Of a stretch of DNA of 41,841 nt, positions 1 to 8,475 are shown piece by piece (within the stretch, counting starts at the first letter, position 1; the number at the start of each line of letters is the position of its first letter). The notes beneath the pieces are model-generated. The model was not told where the DNA came from and did no database searches. It worked only from the letters and a program-made list of their open reading frames with translations. The DNA comes from Promethearchaeota archaeon. GTDB taxonomy: Archaea > Asgardarchaeota > Lokiarchaeia > Sigynarchaeales > SOKP01. The stretch is from the NCBI GenBank assembly GCA_013375495.1, contig JABXKC010000034.1, forward strand, positions 1-41,841, given 5' to 3'. A program made the position numbers and the translations under genes.

Positions 1-171
1 AAGACGCCGAAACATGATGTAGCTATTGTGGGTATTGGTCAGACGAAATTTCGCAGTAAACGGAGAGATGTCAATATCCCCGAAATGATATATGAAGCCG
101 TCAAAATGGCATTGGATGACGCACAAATGGAACCTAAAGAAATTGATGCCATCCTTATAGGTAATATTTAA
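1..171 (+). pseudogene. Thiolase-like protein, N-terminal fragment (cut by window edge and by in-frame stop)
   Basis: Frame 1 is open from the first base to a TAA at 169-171 and reads like the start of a thiolase-fold protein: a VAIVGIGQTKF-type first strand, then a helix ending in EIDAILIGN. Only a few N-terminal residues appear to be missing upstream. The same frame resumes after a second TAA at 193-195 with MDHFEGINFSEMW, which continues the fold exactly as the thiolase at 17836 does (DAFVNGN followed by MPAFEGVN). The two pieces are therefore one gene interrupted by about 30 nt. Whether the piece is translated alone is unknown; as a separate protein it would not fold as a thiolase. Confidence 0.7.
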
Positions 172-195
172 TATCAGTTCGGTATTAAATGCTAA
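166..195 (+). other. 30-nt in-frame insert with two stops and a hairpin, interrupting the thiolase
   Basis: Removing these 30 nt joins GGT AAT to ATG GAC and restores a continuous thiolase reading frame (IGN|MDHFEGIN). The segment carries TAA at 169-171 and TAA at 193-195. It also contains a perfect 8-bp inverted repeat, ATTTAATA at 166-173 and TATTAAAT at 183-190, around a 9-nt loop. No exact target duplication was found. A strict archaeal bulge-helix-bulge splice motif could not be drawn, so an intron is not supported. A small insertion, a decaying gene or an assembly error are all possible. Confidence 0.5.
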
Positions 196-1206
196 ATGGA
201 CCATTTTGAGGGCATTAATTTCTCTGAGATGTGGTGTGGAATTGACGCAGCACCAGGATATTTAAAACCCGTTGTGAAAATCGCAACAGGAGGAACCACT
301 GGGTCATCTTTAGGTATTTGTGGATATTATAGTATAGCTTCTGGAATTTATAAAAATGTTTTAGTTGTGGGATGGGAGAAGCTTAATGAGGGAGGGGCAA
401 CTACAGGAATTATTACTGCTTTTGATCCCGTATGGGAACGCCCCTCATTAGCAGGAGCTCTGGGACCGTTAGCGTTAATGGCTAATATTTATGCTGCAAG
501 ATATGGAATTACATCTGAACAAGCAGCGAAGGTAACAGTTAAAAACCGGAGTAATGCTGCTAATAATCCATTTGCACATTTACAAATGCCTGATATTACA
601 TTAGATTATGTGATGAATTCTCAAATGATATCTTATCCTTTAAGGTTGCACGATTGTTGTCCTCAAAGTGAAGGAGCATGCGCAGTTATTTATGCAAATG
701 AAGGAGAAGCGAAAAAAATAACAGATAATCCAGCGTGGTTTAAAGGTGTCTCAACAGCTCATTATTACACATTTGGTACGGATGATATCATGTATAACCT
801 TCCAACAGCAACCATAGCATCAAAAAAACTATATAAAAAAGTAGGAATTAAAGATCCCATTAAAGATCTTGACGTAGCAGAAATATATGAACCAACTTCA
901 TGGTCAGAACTGAGTTGGACTGAAGCGTTAGGTTTTGCAGAACTGGGTGGTGGTGGAAAATTGTTGGATGAAGGTATTACCCAAATGAGTGGTGAATTAC
1001 CCGTGAATCCTTCTGGAGGCGTATTAAGTACTAATCCAATTGGTGCAACAGCATTAGTTCGGTTTGCCGAGGCTGCAATACAAGTTATGGGTCGAGGTGG
1101 AAAGCGACAAGTACCAGATGTAGAAACTGCATTAGGCATGGGTTTTGGAGGTAGTTTATGGACAGAACTTGCAATACTAGGAAAAGATCCAAATCCATTG
1201 AGGTGA
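196..1206 (+). CDS. Thiolase-like protein (SCP2-thiolase/Ltp2 type), main part, active-site cysteine absent
   Basis: This is the main body of a thiolase-superfamily protein; its N-terminal strand-helix unit lies upstream, beyond the stop-bearing insert. The usual nucleophile motif (NCATGS-like) is replaced by ATGGTTGSS, putting Gly where the acylated Cys should be. The GHPxGATG histidine motif reads STNPIGATA (His to Asn), and the final CxGGG Cys is missing in GMGFGGS. Ordinary thiolysis or Claisen chemistry is therefore unlikely; the pattern fits the retro-aldolase or scaffold-like members that work with DUF35 partners. Two DUF35 genes follow at once (stop at 1206, next ATG at 1212). The ATG at 196 has no visible ribosome binding site, so this may be a pseudogene remnant rather than a true start. 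Confidence 0.75.
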   Translation: MDHFEGINFSEMWCGIDAAPGYLKPVVKIATGGTTGSSLGICGYYSIASGIYKNVLVVGWEKLNEGGATTGIITAFDPVWERPSLAGALGPLALMANIYAARYGITSEQAAKVTVKNRSNAANNPFAHLQMPDITLDYVMNSQMISYPLRLHDCCPQSEGACAVIYANEGEAKKITDNPAWFKGVSTAHYYTFGTDDIMYNLPTATIASKKLYKKVGIKDPIKDLDVAEIYEPTSWSELSWTEALGFAELGGGGKLLDEGITQMSGELPVNPSGGVLSTNPIGATALVRFAEAAIQVMGRGGKRQVPDVETALGMGFGGSLWTELAILGKDPNPLR

Positions 1207-1211
1207 TAAAG

Positions 1212-1697
1212 ATGGGAAAAAAACAAAAAGAATTTCAGATTAAATGGAAAACAGATTTGCCCTATAAATATTCTATAGGGAAGTTGGCAGTTAAATATTT
1301 TGAGGAACTTAAGGAAAATAAAAGAATCATGGGAAGTAAATGTCCTAAATGTGGGAAAGTGCATATGCCTCCAAGAGCTGTTTGTGCAGATTGCTTAATA
1401 GAGATGAAGATTGATGATATGGTTGAACTTTCTCCAAGAGGTACGTTAGAAGGGTTCACAGTTGTTAATTATCCTTTTATCGACCCAACGACAGGAGGAA
1501 TGCGTCCATTTCCTTACGGTTATGGTATATTCAAGTTAGATGGTGCTGATACATATATGATGCACTTTGTAGATGAAACTGACCATACGAAATTCAAAAT
1601 TGGGCAACGTGTAGAAGCAGTGTTCAAAGAGAAAAGAGAAGGAAATAGTGGAGATATACCATATTTTAGAATTATAAGAGAGGAATCGGAGGGATAA
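1212..1697 (+). CDS. DUF35 OB-fold/zinc-ribbon acyl-CoA-associated protein (thiolase partner)
   Basis: A 161-residue DUF35 protein with an N-terminal helix, a rubredoxin-like zinc ribbon with four cysteines in C-x2-C-x10-C-x2-C spacing (CPKCGKVHMPPRAVCADC) and a C-terminal OB fold ending FRIIRE. Members of this family form obligate complexes with thiolase-like enzymes, for example ChsH2 in actinobacterial aldolases and the middle protein of archaeal thiolase/HMG-CoA synthase complexes. I chose the ATG at 1212 over the upstream in-frame ATG at 1158 because it follows the thiolase stop by 5 nt, lies just after an AGGTGAT ribosome binding site, and gives the normal family length. It is very probably cotranscribed with the thiolase and the next DUF35 gene. 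Confidence 0.88.
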   Translation: MGKKQKEFQIKWKTDLPYKYSIGKLAVKYFEELKENKRIMGSKCPKCGKVHMPPRAVCADCLIEMKIDDMVELSPRGTLEGFTVVNYPFIDPTTGGMRPFPYGYGIFKLDGADTYMMHFVDETDHTKFKIGQRVEAVFKEKREGNSGDIPYFRIIREESEG

Positions 1698-1699
1698 AA

Positions 1700-2149
1700 A
1701 TGAGTGAAGAGAAGGAAAAGAAGATTTATAGAGGTAGGATAAAGGTTCCTTACAAACATACAGCAGGAGCTTACGTTGAGAAATTCATAACAGAAATTGG
1801 AAAAAATAATAAAATAATGGGCGTTAAATGCCCAAAATGCAGTAAGATATTTGTACCTCCTAAAATGATTTGTTTTAAATGCTTTGAAAAGATGGAAGAA
1901 TGGGTAGAGGTTGGAAATCAAGGAATAGTTAAAGGTTTTACAGTTGTATCGCATTCAACTCCTGTTTTACCTTTAAAACCTCCATTTGCTTATGCTATAA
2001 TTACTCTCGATGGGGCGGATACTGATTTTGTACATATTATCAACGAGGGACAACCAGAAAAGCTTAAAGTTGGTATGCGTGTTGAAGCTGTCTTTAAAGA
2101 TACACCAAGAAAAAGAATATTAGATATTGAATACTTCAGACCGATTTAA
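1700..2149 (+). CDS. Second DUF35 OB-fold/zinc-ribbon protein
   Basis: A 149-residue DUF35 protein starting 2 nt after its paralogue's stop, with GGAGGG in the upstream coding end as ribosome binding site. The zinc ribbon is complete (CPKCSKIFVPPKMICFKC) and is followed by the OB-fold strands (VKGFTVV, FAYAIITLDGADT, VEAVFKD). Having two adjacent DUF35 genes after one thiolase is unusual, because the known complexes pair one thiolase-like chain with one DUF35 chain. They may serve different thiolase paralogues encoded elsewhere in the window. The role as CoA-substrate binding or acyl channel partner is inferred from the family. Confidence 0.88.
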   Translation: MSEEKEKKIYRGRIKVPYKHTAGAYVEKFITEIGKNNKIMGVKCPKCSKIFVPPKMICFKCFEKMEEWVEVGNQGIVKGFTVVSHSTPVLPLKPPFAYAIITLDGADTDFVHIINEGQPEKLKVGMRVEAVFKDTPRKRILDIEYFRPI

Positions 2150-2180
2150 ATATTAATATTAAAGAATTTATTCTTCTTTC

Positions 2181-2190
2181 TTTTTTTTTT
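2181..2190 (+). terminator. Poly-T terminator after the thiolase/DUF35/DUF35 operon
   Basis: A run of ten T follows other T-rich sequence about 32 nt after the last stop of the plus-strand operon. This is the typical archaeal U-tract termination signal. It overlaps the stop codon of the convergent gene ending at 2189. Confidence 0.5.
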
Positions 2191-4201
2191 AAATGTTATT
2201 TGCTATTTTGTAAGCTCTGTGAACAGCGTCTAGGACTGTTTGCGGTTTTCTTACATCTCCAATTTTCTCTAATTTAATATTTTCAAGCTGTTTTATCTCT
2301 TTATAAAGTACATCATTAGGTTCTACGCCAGTAGCATAATAAACGATATCGAAATCATTAATAATTTGTTCTTTATCAGCAGTATCAAGATAACTCACAT
2401 AGTTTTCTCCAATCTCTTTTACTTTTGCACCAGTATGAAATTTGACTCCTAAAGCATCACATTTATCAAGAAGGACCCATTTAGTTGTTTTTCCTAGAGC
2501 TGAACCTAACTTTGGCAGTTGTTCCAATACGGTAACTTTATTTCTTCCCCTATGCAGCATGTTTAATGCTATTTCAGGTTCTAAAGCTTTGTAGAATGTA
2601 AGAAAATCAAATGCTTCAAGACTCAAAGAACCATATTTAGCTAAATAAATAGCAAGTTCGATTCCTGTTGCACCTCCACCAATAATAACGCTATTTTTAC
2701 CAACTGGAGCATCCATACTAAAAACATCATTAGCCCAATAAACATTTTCTCTATCTATCCCAGGAATAGATGGCTTTATTGGTTTTGACCCTGTTGTTAG
2801 AAGAACTACGTCTGGATTGAATTCTTTAACTGTATCAATTGTAACTTCTTGTTCGAGGTGTAAGCAGATTCCATATTTTTGAATCCAATATGAATAATTT
2901 GCAATCATCCTCTTAAACTCATTTCTTCCAGGAGGTATCCAAATAATGTTTATTAATCCTCCTATTTTATCATCTTTTTCAAAAATATGAACCTCATGAC
3001 CTCTCATTCCAGCAACTCTAGCAGCTTCTAATCCTCCGGGACCCGCACCAATGACCATTACTTTTTTCTTTTCTTTTAAAGGCTTTAATTCTGTCTTAGC
3101 TTCTCTACCAGCTCGTGCGTTCCTTAAACAAGAAATAGGCACTAGTTTGAAGATCGCATCAAAACATCCTTGATTACAGCCTATACAAGTCATTATATCT
3201 CGAAGTTCATTATTTTTTGCTTTCATTGGTAAATATGGATCTGCTATTAATGGTCTCCCCATGCATATAGCATCTGCTTTTCCAGCCATCAAAACTTGTT
3301 CAGCTAATTCAGGATTATTGATTCTATTGGAAGCAAAGATCGGAATGGATACTTGATTCTTAACATTTTCAGCTAAATATGTATAACACCCTTCTGGAAC
3401 ATCCATAGTTGTTTGAGGTGTTTTGGTTTCATGCCAACCTCCAGTTACATTGAAGTAATCCAAATACATACCGAGGTTTTCAGCTATAACAGCTTTTTCT
3501 TTATAAGTATTACTTCCTGGAACAAAATCGTCCCCAGAGATTCGGTAACCAATGGGGAGATCATCGATGCTTGATCGCATTAATTTAATAGTTTCAATAG
3601 GAAATCTTAAGCGGTTCTCAATATCTCCCCCATATTCATCAGTTCGAATATTTGTTTTTGGAGATGTAAATTGACTAAATAGATAACCAGCATTAGCGCA
3701 TATTTCCACCGCATCAAATCCCGCTTTTTCTGCTCGGACTGTAGCATCAGCAAAAGCTTGTTGCTCTCTTTTAATATCTTCAAGAGTCATCTCTCTCGGA
3801 GTTGTTTTACTGAAATTACTATATACAGCAGAAGGAGCAATAGGGGCTTTACCAATTATTTGGGGATATGTGTAAGCTCCACTATGGTATAATTGGCAAA
3901 CTACTTTTACATCTTCTCTAGCTTTATGTATAGCTTCAGTAAATTCTGTTAATTTTGGGAGATATTCATCACTTTCAACTGAAATCATCATAGGGACCCC
4001 TTTTCCATAAAGATCTACATAACATCCTCCAACAATTAACATTCCAGCCCCACCCTTTGCCCTTTCAGCATAAAAATCAATGAGTTCTTTTGTGATAAAA
4101 CCATTATTCGCAAGGTTAAGATTCAAAGCAGGCATAACGATACGGTTGGAGACCGTCATATTCTTAATTTTAAAGGGTGTAAACAATTTAAAGAACTTCA
4201 A
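2189..4201 (-). CDS. fadH-like: 2,4-dienoyl-CoA reductase-like Old Yellow Enzyme (FMN, 4Fe-4S, FAD/NAD domains)
   Basis: A 670-residue protein with the full FadH/trimethylamine dehydrogenase architecture: an OYE TIM barrel (about 1-335), a 4Fe-4S site with FadH spacing (C339, C342, C346, C358), then FAD and NAD(P) Rossmann domains (GAGPGG near 385, GGGATG near 500). Catalytic residues of E. coli FadH appear kept: Tyr173 in AGYLFSQF and His257 in GGWHETK. Such enzymes reduce 2,4-dienoyl-CoAs, or act as enoate reductases, with NAD(P)H. The start is TTG at 4201, behind a GAGGAT site. The gene is divergent from the crotonase at 4430, which may act on the same unsaturated acyl-CoAs. The exact substrate is not determined; close relatives also reduce non-CoA enones. 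Confidence 0.85.
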   Translation of the reverse strand: MKFFKLFTPFKIKNMTVSNRIVMPALNLNLANNGFITKELIDFYAERAKGGAGMLIVGGCYVDLYGKGVPMMISVESDEYLPKLTEFTEAIHKAREDVKVVCQLYHSGAYTYPQIIGKAPIAPSAVYSNFSKTTPREMTLEDIKREQQAFADATVRAEKAGFDAVEICANAGYLFSQFTSPKTNIRTDEYGGDIENRLRFPIETIKLMRSSIDDLPIGYRISGDDFVPGSNTYKEKAVIAENLGMYLDYFNVTGGWHETKTPQTTMDVPEGCYTYLAENVKNQVSIPIFASNRINNPELAEQVLMAGKADAICMGRPLIADPYLPMKAKNNELRDIMTCIGCNQGCFDAIFKLVPISCLRNARAGREAKTELKPLKEKKKVMVIGAGPGGLEAARVAGMRGHEVHIFEKDDKIGGLINIIWIPPGRNEFKRMIANYSYWIQKYGICLHLEQEVTIDTVKEFNPDVVLLTTGSKPIKPSIPGIDRENVYWANDVFSMDAPVGKNSVIIGGGATGIELAIYLAKYGSLSLEAFDFLTFYKALEPEIALNMLHRGRNKVTVLEQLPKLGSALGKTTKWVLLDKCDALGVKFHTGAKVKEIGENYVSYLDTADKEQIINDFDIVYYATGVEPNDVLYKEIKQLENIKLEKIGDVRKPQTVLDAVHRAYKIANNI

Positions 4202-4429
4202 TTTTAATCCTCAACATATTATAATTTAATAATAAGAATAACATGGTAATTTATTAAAATTTAATTGGATTAAAAAAGAGGGGGTTATATATTATACGTT
4301 TTAGTAAAAATTACAGCAGTTTAAATTATTTAACGAAAGCATGTGGCGTTTTTTTAATTAAAGAGGGAAATAAATAGTTTTTTTATCCAAATAAAATTAT
4401 ATTACTCAAAAATTAAATTTTAGAAGAGA

Positions 4430-5260
4430 ATGAAAATGAGTGAAAACGCCGTTTTAATAGAGGAAAATGAAGATAAAACTATTACAACTATAAAAATGAA
4501 TCGCTTAGGAAAAAAAAATGCCATGAATTATGATTTAATGGTCGGACTGCAAAAGGCAATTGATAAAGTTGAGCGAACTAACGCAAGGGTCGTCATCATC
4601 ACTGGAGGAGATGATTTTTTTAGCTCAGGCATAGATTTAAATTTCTTAACTGGTCAAGAAAAAGATCCTGAAGGTGTCATTCCTGATTTAAGGATCCCAC
4701 GGAATTTTAGATATTTTGCAAATACTTGGATCCATCCTATTTTTACAAAAATAGAAAAGATGGAAAAACCGGTTATCGCTAAAATAAATGGCTATTGTTA
4801 TGGAATGGCATTTGAGCTAGCATTAGCATGTGATTTTCGATTTTGCACTGAATCAGCTGAATTCCACATGCTAGAATCTAAAATCGGTATGAATCCAGAC
4901 GTGGGAGGTACAATTAGGTTGACAAGGCTTGTGGGTATCCAAAATACCAAAGACATTATTTTAACTGGACGTCAATTTGATGGATCTGAAGCTTATAGAC
5001 TTGGAGTTGTAAATCAGGTTGTTAAAAACCATGAGGAATTAGATTCAATTATTAAAATGTATAGTGACGAACTAATGACCAGTGGACCTTTAGCAGTAGG
5101 ACTTGCGAAAAAGTTAATAGATGATTGTTATGGGAAGGATACCGCTTTTGGATTGGAACTTGAAACTTTAGTAAGTTCTCAATTACTTCAAACTAAAGAT
5201 GCCGTAAATGCTGCTCTAGCTCGTTTAACAAAAACTAAACCAAAATGGCGATGGAAATAA
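4430..5260 (+). CDS. Enoyl-CoA hydratase/isomerase family protein, dienoyl-CoA-isomerase-like residues
   Basis: A 276-residue crotonase-fold protein with the oxyanion-hole regions (SSGIDLNFL; INGYCYGMAFELALACD). Both acid/base glutamates of classical hydratases are present: E129 in AFELA and E149 in MLESKIG. D157 in NPDVGG also aligns with the Asp of ECH1-type delta3,5-delta2,4-dienoyl-CoA isomerases (ADVG). The sequence therefore allows hydration or double-bond migration. Its divergent neighbour is a dienoyl-CoA reductase-like enzyme, favouring a joint role in unsaturated acyl-CoA breakdown; this link is inferred. The start is ATG 4430 or ATG 4436, six bases apart, both after an AGAAGAGAA purine stretch. 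Confidence 0.87.
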   Translation: MKMSENAVLIEENEDKTITTIKMNRLGKKNAMNYDLMVGLQKAIDKVERTNARVVIITGGDDFFSSGIDLNFLTGQEKDPEGVIPDLRIPRNFRYFANTWIHPIFTKIEKMEKPVIAKINGYCYGMAFELALACDFRFCTESAEFHMLESKIGMNPDVGGTIRLTRLVGIQNTKDIILTGRQFDGSEAYRLGVVNQVVKNHEELDSIIKMYSDELMTSGPLAVGLAKKLIDDCYGKDTAFGLELETLVSSQLLQTKDAVNAALARLTKTKPKWRWK

Positions 5261-5287
5261 AAAAATTTTTTAATTTATAAAAAGTTC

Positions 5288-7126
5288 TCATAAGCCCAGT
5301 TTTTTTAATATTTCTTGATTAAGTTTTCCAGTTCCAAGATCCCATTGCCTATATTTGTAGTATTCCTCTTTTAATTGCTGAAAGTTAGGTGATTTACCAG
5401 CACTCTCAGTTCCTTCTAATGGTTTAAGTAAAATTTTAGGTAATTTATCATCTTTGGGGGTAATACCCATTTTTAGATTAAATAATCTTTTTATCATGAA
5501 AATTCTTTCACCAATCATTTTGAGAGTTTCTATATCACAATCTAGACCTGTGCATGTGCGAACTAATTCAGTAATTATCGATGGTAAAGGATTTGCAAAA
5601 TTACACATAAGTAGAGAACTATAGAGAGCCCGATAATCCTGTAATCTCGCACACATTATAGCCATTTCTGAATCATCTTTATATCTTTCAACTGTTTTTA
5701 TTCCAAATTCGTCCAATGGGATTCCTAATGATATGGTATACATATCGCAAGAATTATGACAAGGACCTCTAGGAGCAGCCAATGCATATGCTATTGACAT
5801 TCCAAAATTAGCTCTTAGATCATGATATGGGACTTCCATTCCATAAACAGTTGCTATTTCATCTTGAGGAATTTTAAATTCCTTTCCAACTGCATTTGAT
5901 CCTTCAGCTAATAAATTCCCTATTCCTTCTCTTAATGATGTTTTTTTAAGCATTTTTAAAGCAGGGTTAATATCACCCCATTTAGGGTTAAGACCATCAA
6001 TTTTTTCAGAATTAATTTTACCATTGTTATATAAATAATATATAAATGCAATAGTACTGCTACCACTAATAGTATCAATTCCATAATCATTACATAAAAC
6101 ATTTGCTCTTACGATAGATTCAAGATTATCATTTAAAATCATTGAACCAAATCCTTCAAGAGCTTCAACTTCTGGCGCTTCAACTTCTCCTTCAGTTTTA
6201 TACTCTCCTTCTCTTACAATTGCTTTTTTAGCGCAGCCAATTGGGCATGAAAAACAAGGATATTTCCGTGTAACAGTTTTCTCTAAAGCACTCATTCCAG
6301 AAATATTATAAGCACCTTCCCATTCTTCACCTAAAGTCCAATACTTTTTTGGTAATTCACCTGTCATGTTCCATAAGTCAATCCCCGCAGAAGTACCAAT
6401 ATCACCATACATTTTAGAAGTAAAGGCTTTATTTACATCATCTAGAGCTTTCTGAACTGAATGTTTGAAGTTTTCTGAGTCTGCCACTTCAAATTGTCTT
6501 TTTTTACCTCGAACAGTGATAGCTTTTAATTTTTTTGATCCCATCACAGCGCCCATTCCTGTTCTTCCAGCGGCTTTTTCTTCAGAAGCAATTATAGCAT
6601 ATTTAACTAAATTTTCACCTGCTTGACCTATGCACGTTATCCTCGTTAAATTTGAGCCTGATTGTTCCTTTAAAATTTTTGAAGTTTCTAATATCCCTTT
6701 TCCCCATAGAAATGTTGCATCCTTAATCTTAGTGCCATTTTCTGTAATTTCAATATAGACGGGATTTTCTGAAGCGCCTTTAATAATGATTCCATCATAT
6801 CCTGCTTTTTTAAGCTCTGGACCAAAATATCCCCCACAATTTGATTCGCCCCAAATTCCTGTGTAGGGTGATTTCGCACATACAACAAATCTTCCACTGG
6901 TTGGAATAGTAGAACCGCAAAACGGACCAGTCATGAACATTAGAATATTATCTGGAGATAAAGGATCTGTATCTTTTTCGAGATAATCATAAAGATATCT
7001 ACAACAATATCCAGCACCTCCAAGAAAGTCTTTTGCGATTTCTTCATTAAGCAATTCTTCAGAAATTTCTTGGTTAGTTAAGTTAACTATTAATAATTTA
7101 CCCGTAAACCCTTTTAATGTACCCAT
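5288..7126 (-). CDS. aor: Tungsten-dependent aldehyde:ferredoxin oxidoreductase
   Basis: A 612-residue member of the AOR family, close to the usual 605-620. The N-terminal pterin-binding domain shows GGAGYCCRYL, a GRFVVCAKSP segment and GESNCGGYFGPELKKAGYDG. The 4Fe-4S ligands are C291, C294 and C298 (CFSCPIGC), with C508 as the likely fourth. These enzymes oxidise aldehydes to acids and reduce ferredoxin in the cytoplasm using a bis-tungstopterin cofactor. The start ATG at 7126 follows AAGGAGAA. The gene lies 35 nt downstream of an iron alcohol dehydrogenase, giving an alcohol/aldehyde/acid exchange unit. The aldehyde specificity cannot be told; AOR, FOR and related subtypes are all possible. 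Confidence 0.92.
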   Translation of the reverse strand: MGTLKGFTGKLLIVNLTNQEISEELLNEEIAKDFLGGAGYCCRYLYDYLEKDTDPLSPDNILMFMTGPFCGSTIPTSGRFVVCAKSPYTGIWGESNCGGYFGPELKKAGYDGIIIKGASENPVYIEITENGTKIKDATFLWGKGILETSKILKEQSGSNLTRITCIGQAGENLVKYAIIASEEKAAGRTGMGAVMGSKKLKAITVRGKKRQFEVADSENFKHSVQKALDDVNKAFTSKMYGDIGTSAGIDLWNMTGELPKKYWTLGEEWEGAYNISGMSALEKTVTRKYPCFSCPIGCAKKAIVREGEYKTEGEVEAPEVEALEGFGSMILNDNLESIVRANVLCNDYGIDTISGSSTIAFIYYLYNNGKINSEKIDGLNPKWGDINPALKMLKKTSLREGIGNLLAEGSNAVGKEFKIPQDEIATVYGMEVPYHDLRANFGMSIAYALAAPRGPCHNSCDMYTISLGIPLDEFGIKTVERYKDDSEMAIMCARLQDYRALYSSLLMCNFANPLPSIITELVRTCTGLDCDIETLKMIGERIFMIKRLFNLKMGITPKDDKLPKILLKPLEGTESAGKSPNFQQLKEEYYKYRQWDLGTGKLNQEILKKLGL

Positions 7127-7161
7127 AATAAAATTCTCCTTATTAAATTAAAGTGATGTCT

Positions 7162-8361
7162 TTAAAAATCTATGTCTTTCCCTTCATAGGCATAATAATA
7201 TATTTTTCTGTAATATTCGTCTGTAATTGATCTTGGAGTCATTACACTAGTAGCATCTTGAAAACAACAAGCAACTAACATTTCTATATTATTTTCAAAA
7301 TCAGTTTTTGAAACTCCTAAATCTTGTAATTTAGAGGGAAAGTCAACTTTCTTTTGAAGTTCTTTGATTTTATCGACAGCTTTAAATGCTGCTTTTTTAT
7401 CATCATCATCCCATTTAGCCCATCCTAGCTGTTTAGCAATCTTAGCATATATTTCTAGAGTATCATCATCTTTATCAGGGTTATTTAGGCAAAATTGTGA
7501 GACATATGGAAGTAAAATTCCAACTGTTCTTCCATGATGGGTATGAAAAACCGCACCCCAACTATGCCCCATGCCATGACCAATATGAACCTGAGAATTA
7601 CTGAAAGCTAAACCAGCCATAGTAGCTGCTTGATGGAGATAATCTCTAGCTTCTATATTTTTCCCGTCTTTATAAACAATTGGTAAATATTTAAAGATGA
7701 GCTCTATAGCTTTTAAACCCATTCCATTAGAAAATTCATTCTTCCAATTAGAAACCATACCTTCTATAGCGTGTGATAATGCATCAAAGGCAGTATCAAC
7801 AGTTAAGTTGGGAGGCATCCCTTTTGGAAATATAGGATCCACTATAGCATACGTAGGAGTTATTCCCCGATGAGCATAAATAAATTTTTTCCATATATCA
7901 TCCTCAAGTCGAGAAATAATTGTCCCATTTGTTGCTTCCGAACCTGTTCCCGAAGTAGTTGGAATTGCAATAAATTTAGCTTTTTTCCCCGTCTCATTTA
8001 AATCAGATCTAAATAGATGAATATCACCAATGTTCAATTCTGGAAATTCATATAGAACCCATGCTGTTTTAGCAGTATCTATTACAGATCCTCCACCTAA
8101 AGCAATAATTAGGTCGGGAGAATAAACATTACATTGTTTTCTCGCCTTTAAAACACCTTCTTCTCTTGGATCTGGAATAACTTCATTAAATACTTGAAAT
8201 TCTTTGCCAAATTTTTCTAATTTTTCTGTTAATATTTTAAGATAACCAAGATCTTCAATATTTTTATCGGTAATTATATAACATTTATTTCCCTTAATAT
8301 TTTCAATAAAACCTAAGCTATCTTCTCCATAAATTATATTTGGACTGTAGAAATACCACAT
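7162..8361 (-). CDS. Iron-containing (group III) alcohol dehydrogenase
   Basis: A 399-residue Fe-ADH. It has the NAD(P)-binding GGGSVIDTAK motif (89-98), GTGSEAT near 138-144, and the metal ligands D193 and H197 in DALSHAIEG, H262 in HIGHGMGH and H276 in HTHHG, spaced as in FucO. It should interconvert an aldehyde and an alcohol with NAD(P)H in the cytoplasm. It is encoded just upstream of AOR on the same strand, so the two probably share an aldehyde pool: AOR links it to ferredoxin and this enzyme links it to NAD(P)H. ATG 8361 follows an AGGGGAA ribosome binding site. Confidence 0.92.
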   Translation of the reverse strand: MWYFYSPNIIYGEDSLGFIENIKGNKCYIITDKNIEDLGYLKILTEKLEKFGKEFQVFNEVIPDPREEGVLKARKQCNVYSPDLIIALGGGSVIDTAKTAWVLYEFPELNIGDIHLFRSDLNETGKKAKFIAIPTTSGTGSEATNGTIISRLEDDIWKKFIYAHRGITPTYAIVDPIFPKGMPPNLTVDTAFDALSHAIEGMVSNWKNEFSNGMGLKAIELIFKYLPIVYKDGKNIEARDYLHQAATMAGLAFSNSQVHIGHGMGHSWGAVFHTHHGRTVGILLPYVSQFCLNNPDKDDDTLEIYAKIAKQLGWAKWDDDDKKAAFKAVDKIKELQKKVDFPSKLQDLGVSKTDFENNIEMLVACCFQDATSVMTPRSITDEYYRKIYYYAYEGKDIDF

Positions 8362-8475
8362 ATTTTTCCCCTATAAATTTAGTATAAATATTTTGAATAT
8401 ACTCCTCAAATATTAATAAAACTTAACTTTCTTCGAAAAATCAATTCTGATAAAAAAAATAAAATTAGAATATTT

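Noticed and set aside
163..197. Archaeal intron with bulge-helix-bulge in the thiolase
   Set aside because: The 8-bp stem exists, but the 4-bp central helix with 3-nt bulges at the frame-restoring borders could not be formed.
1158..1211. Upstream ATG extension of the first DUF35 gene
   Set aside because: It overlaps the thiolase end and adds non-homologous residues; the ATG at 1212 has the ribosome binding site.
765..1364. Long minus-strand frame across the thiolase/DUF35 junction
   Set aside because: It lies opposite two clearly coding genes and has low-complexity, Phe/Pro-rich composition without any family motif.
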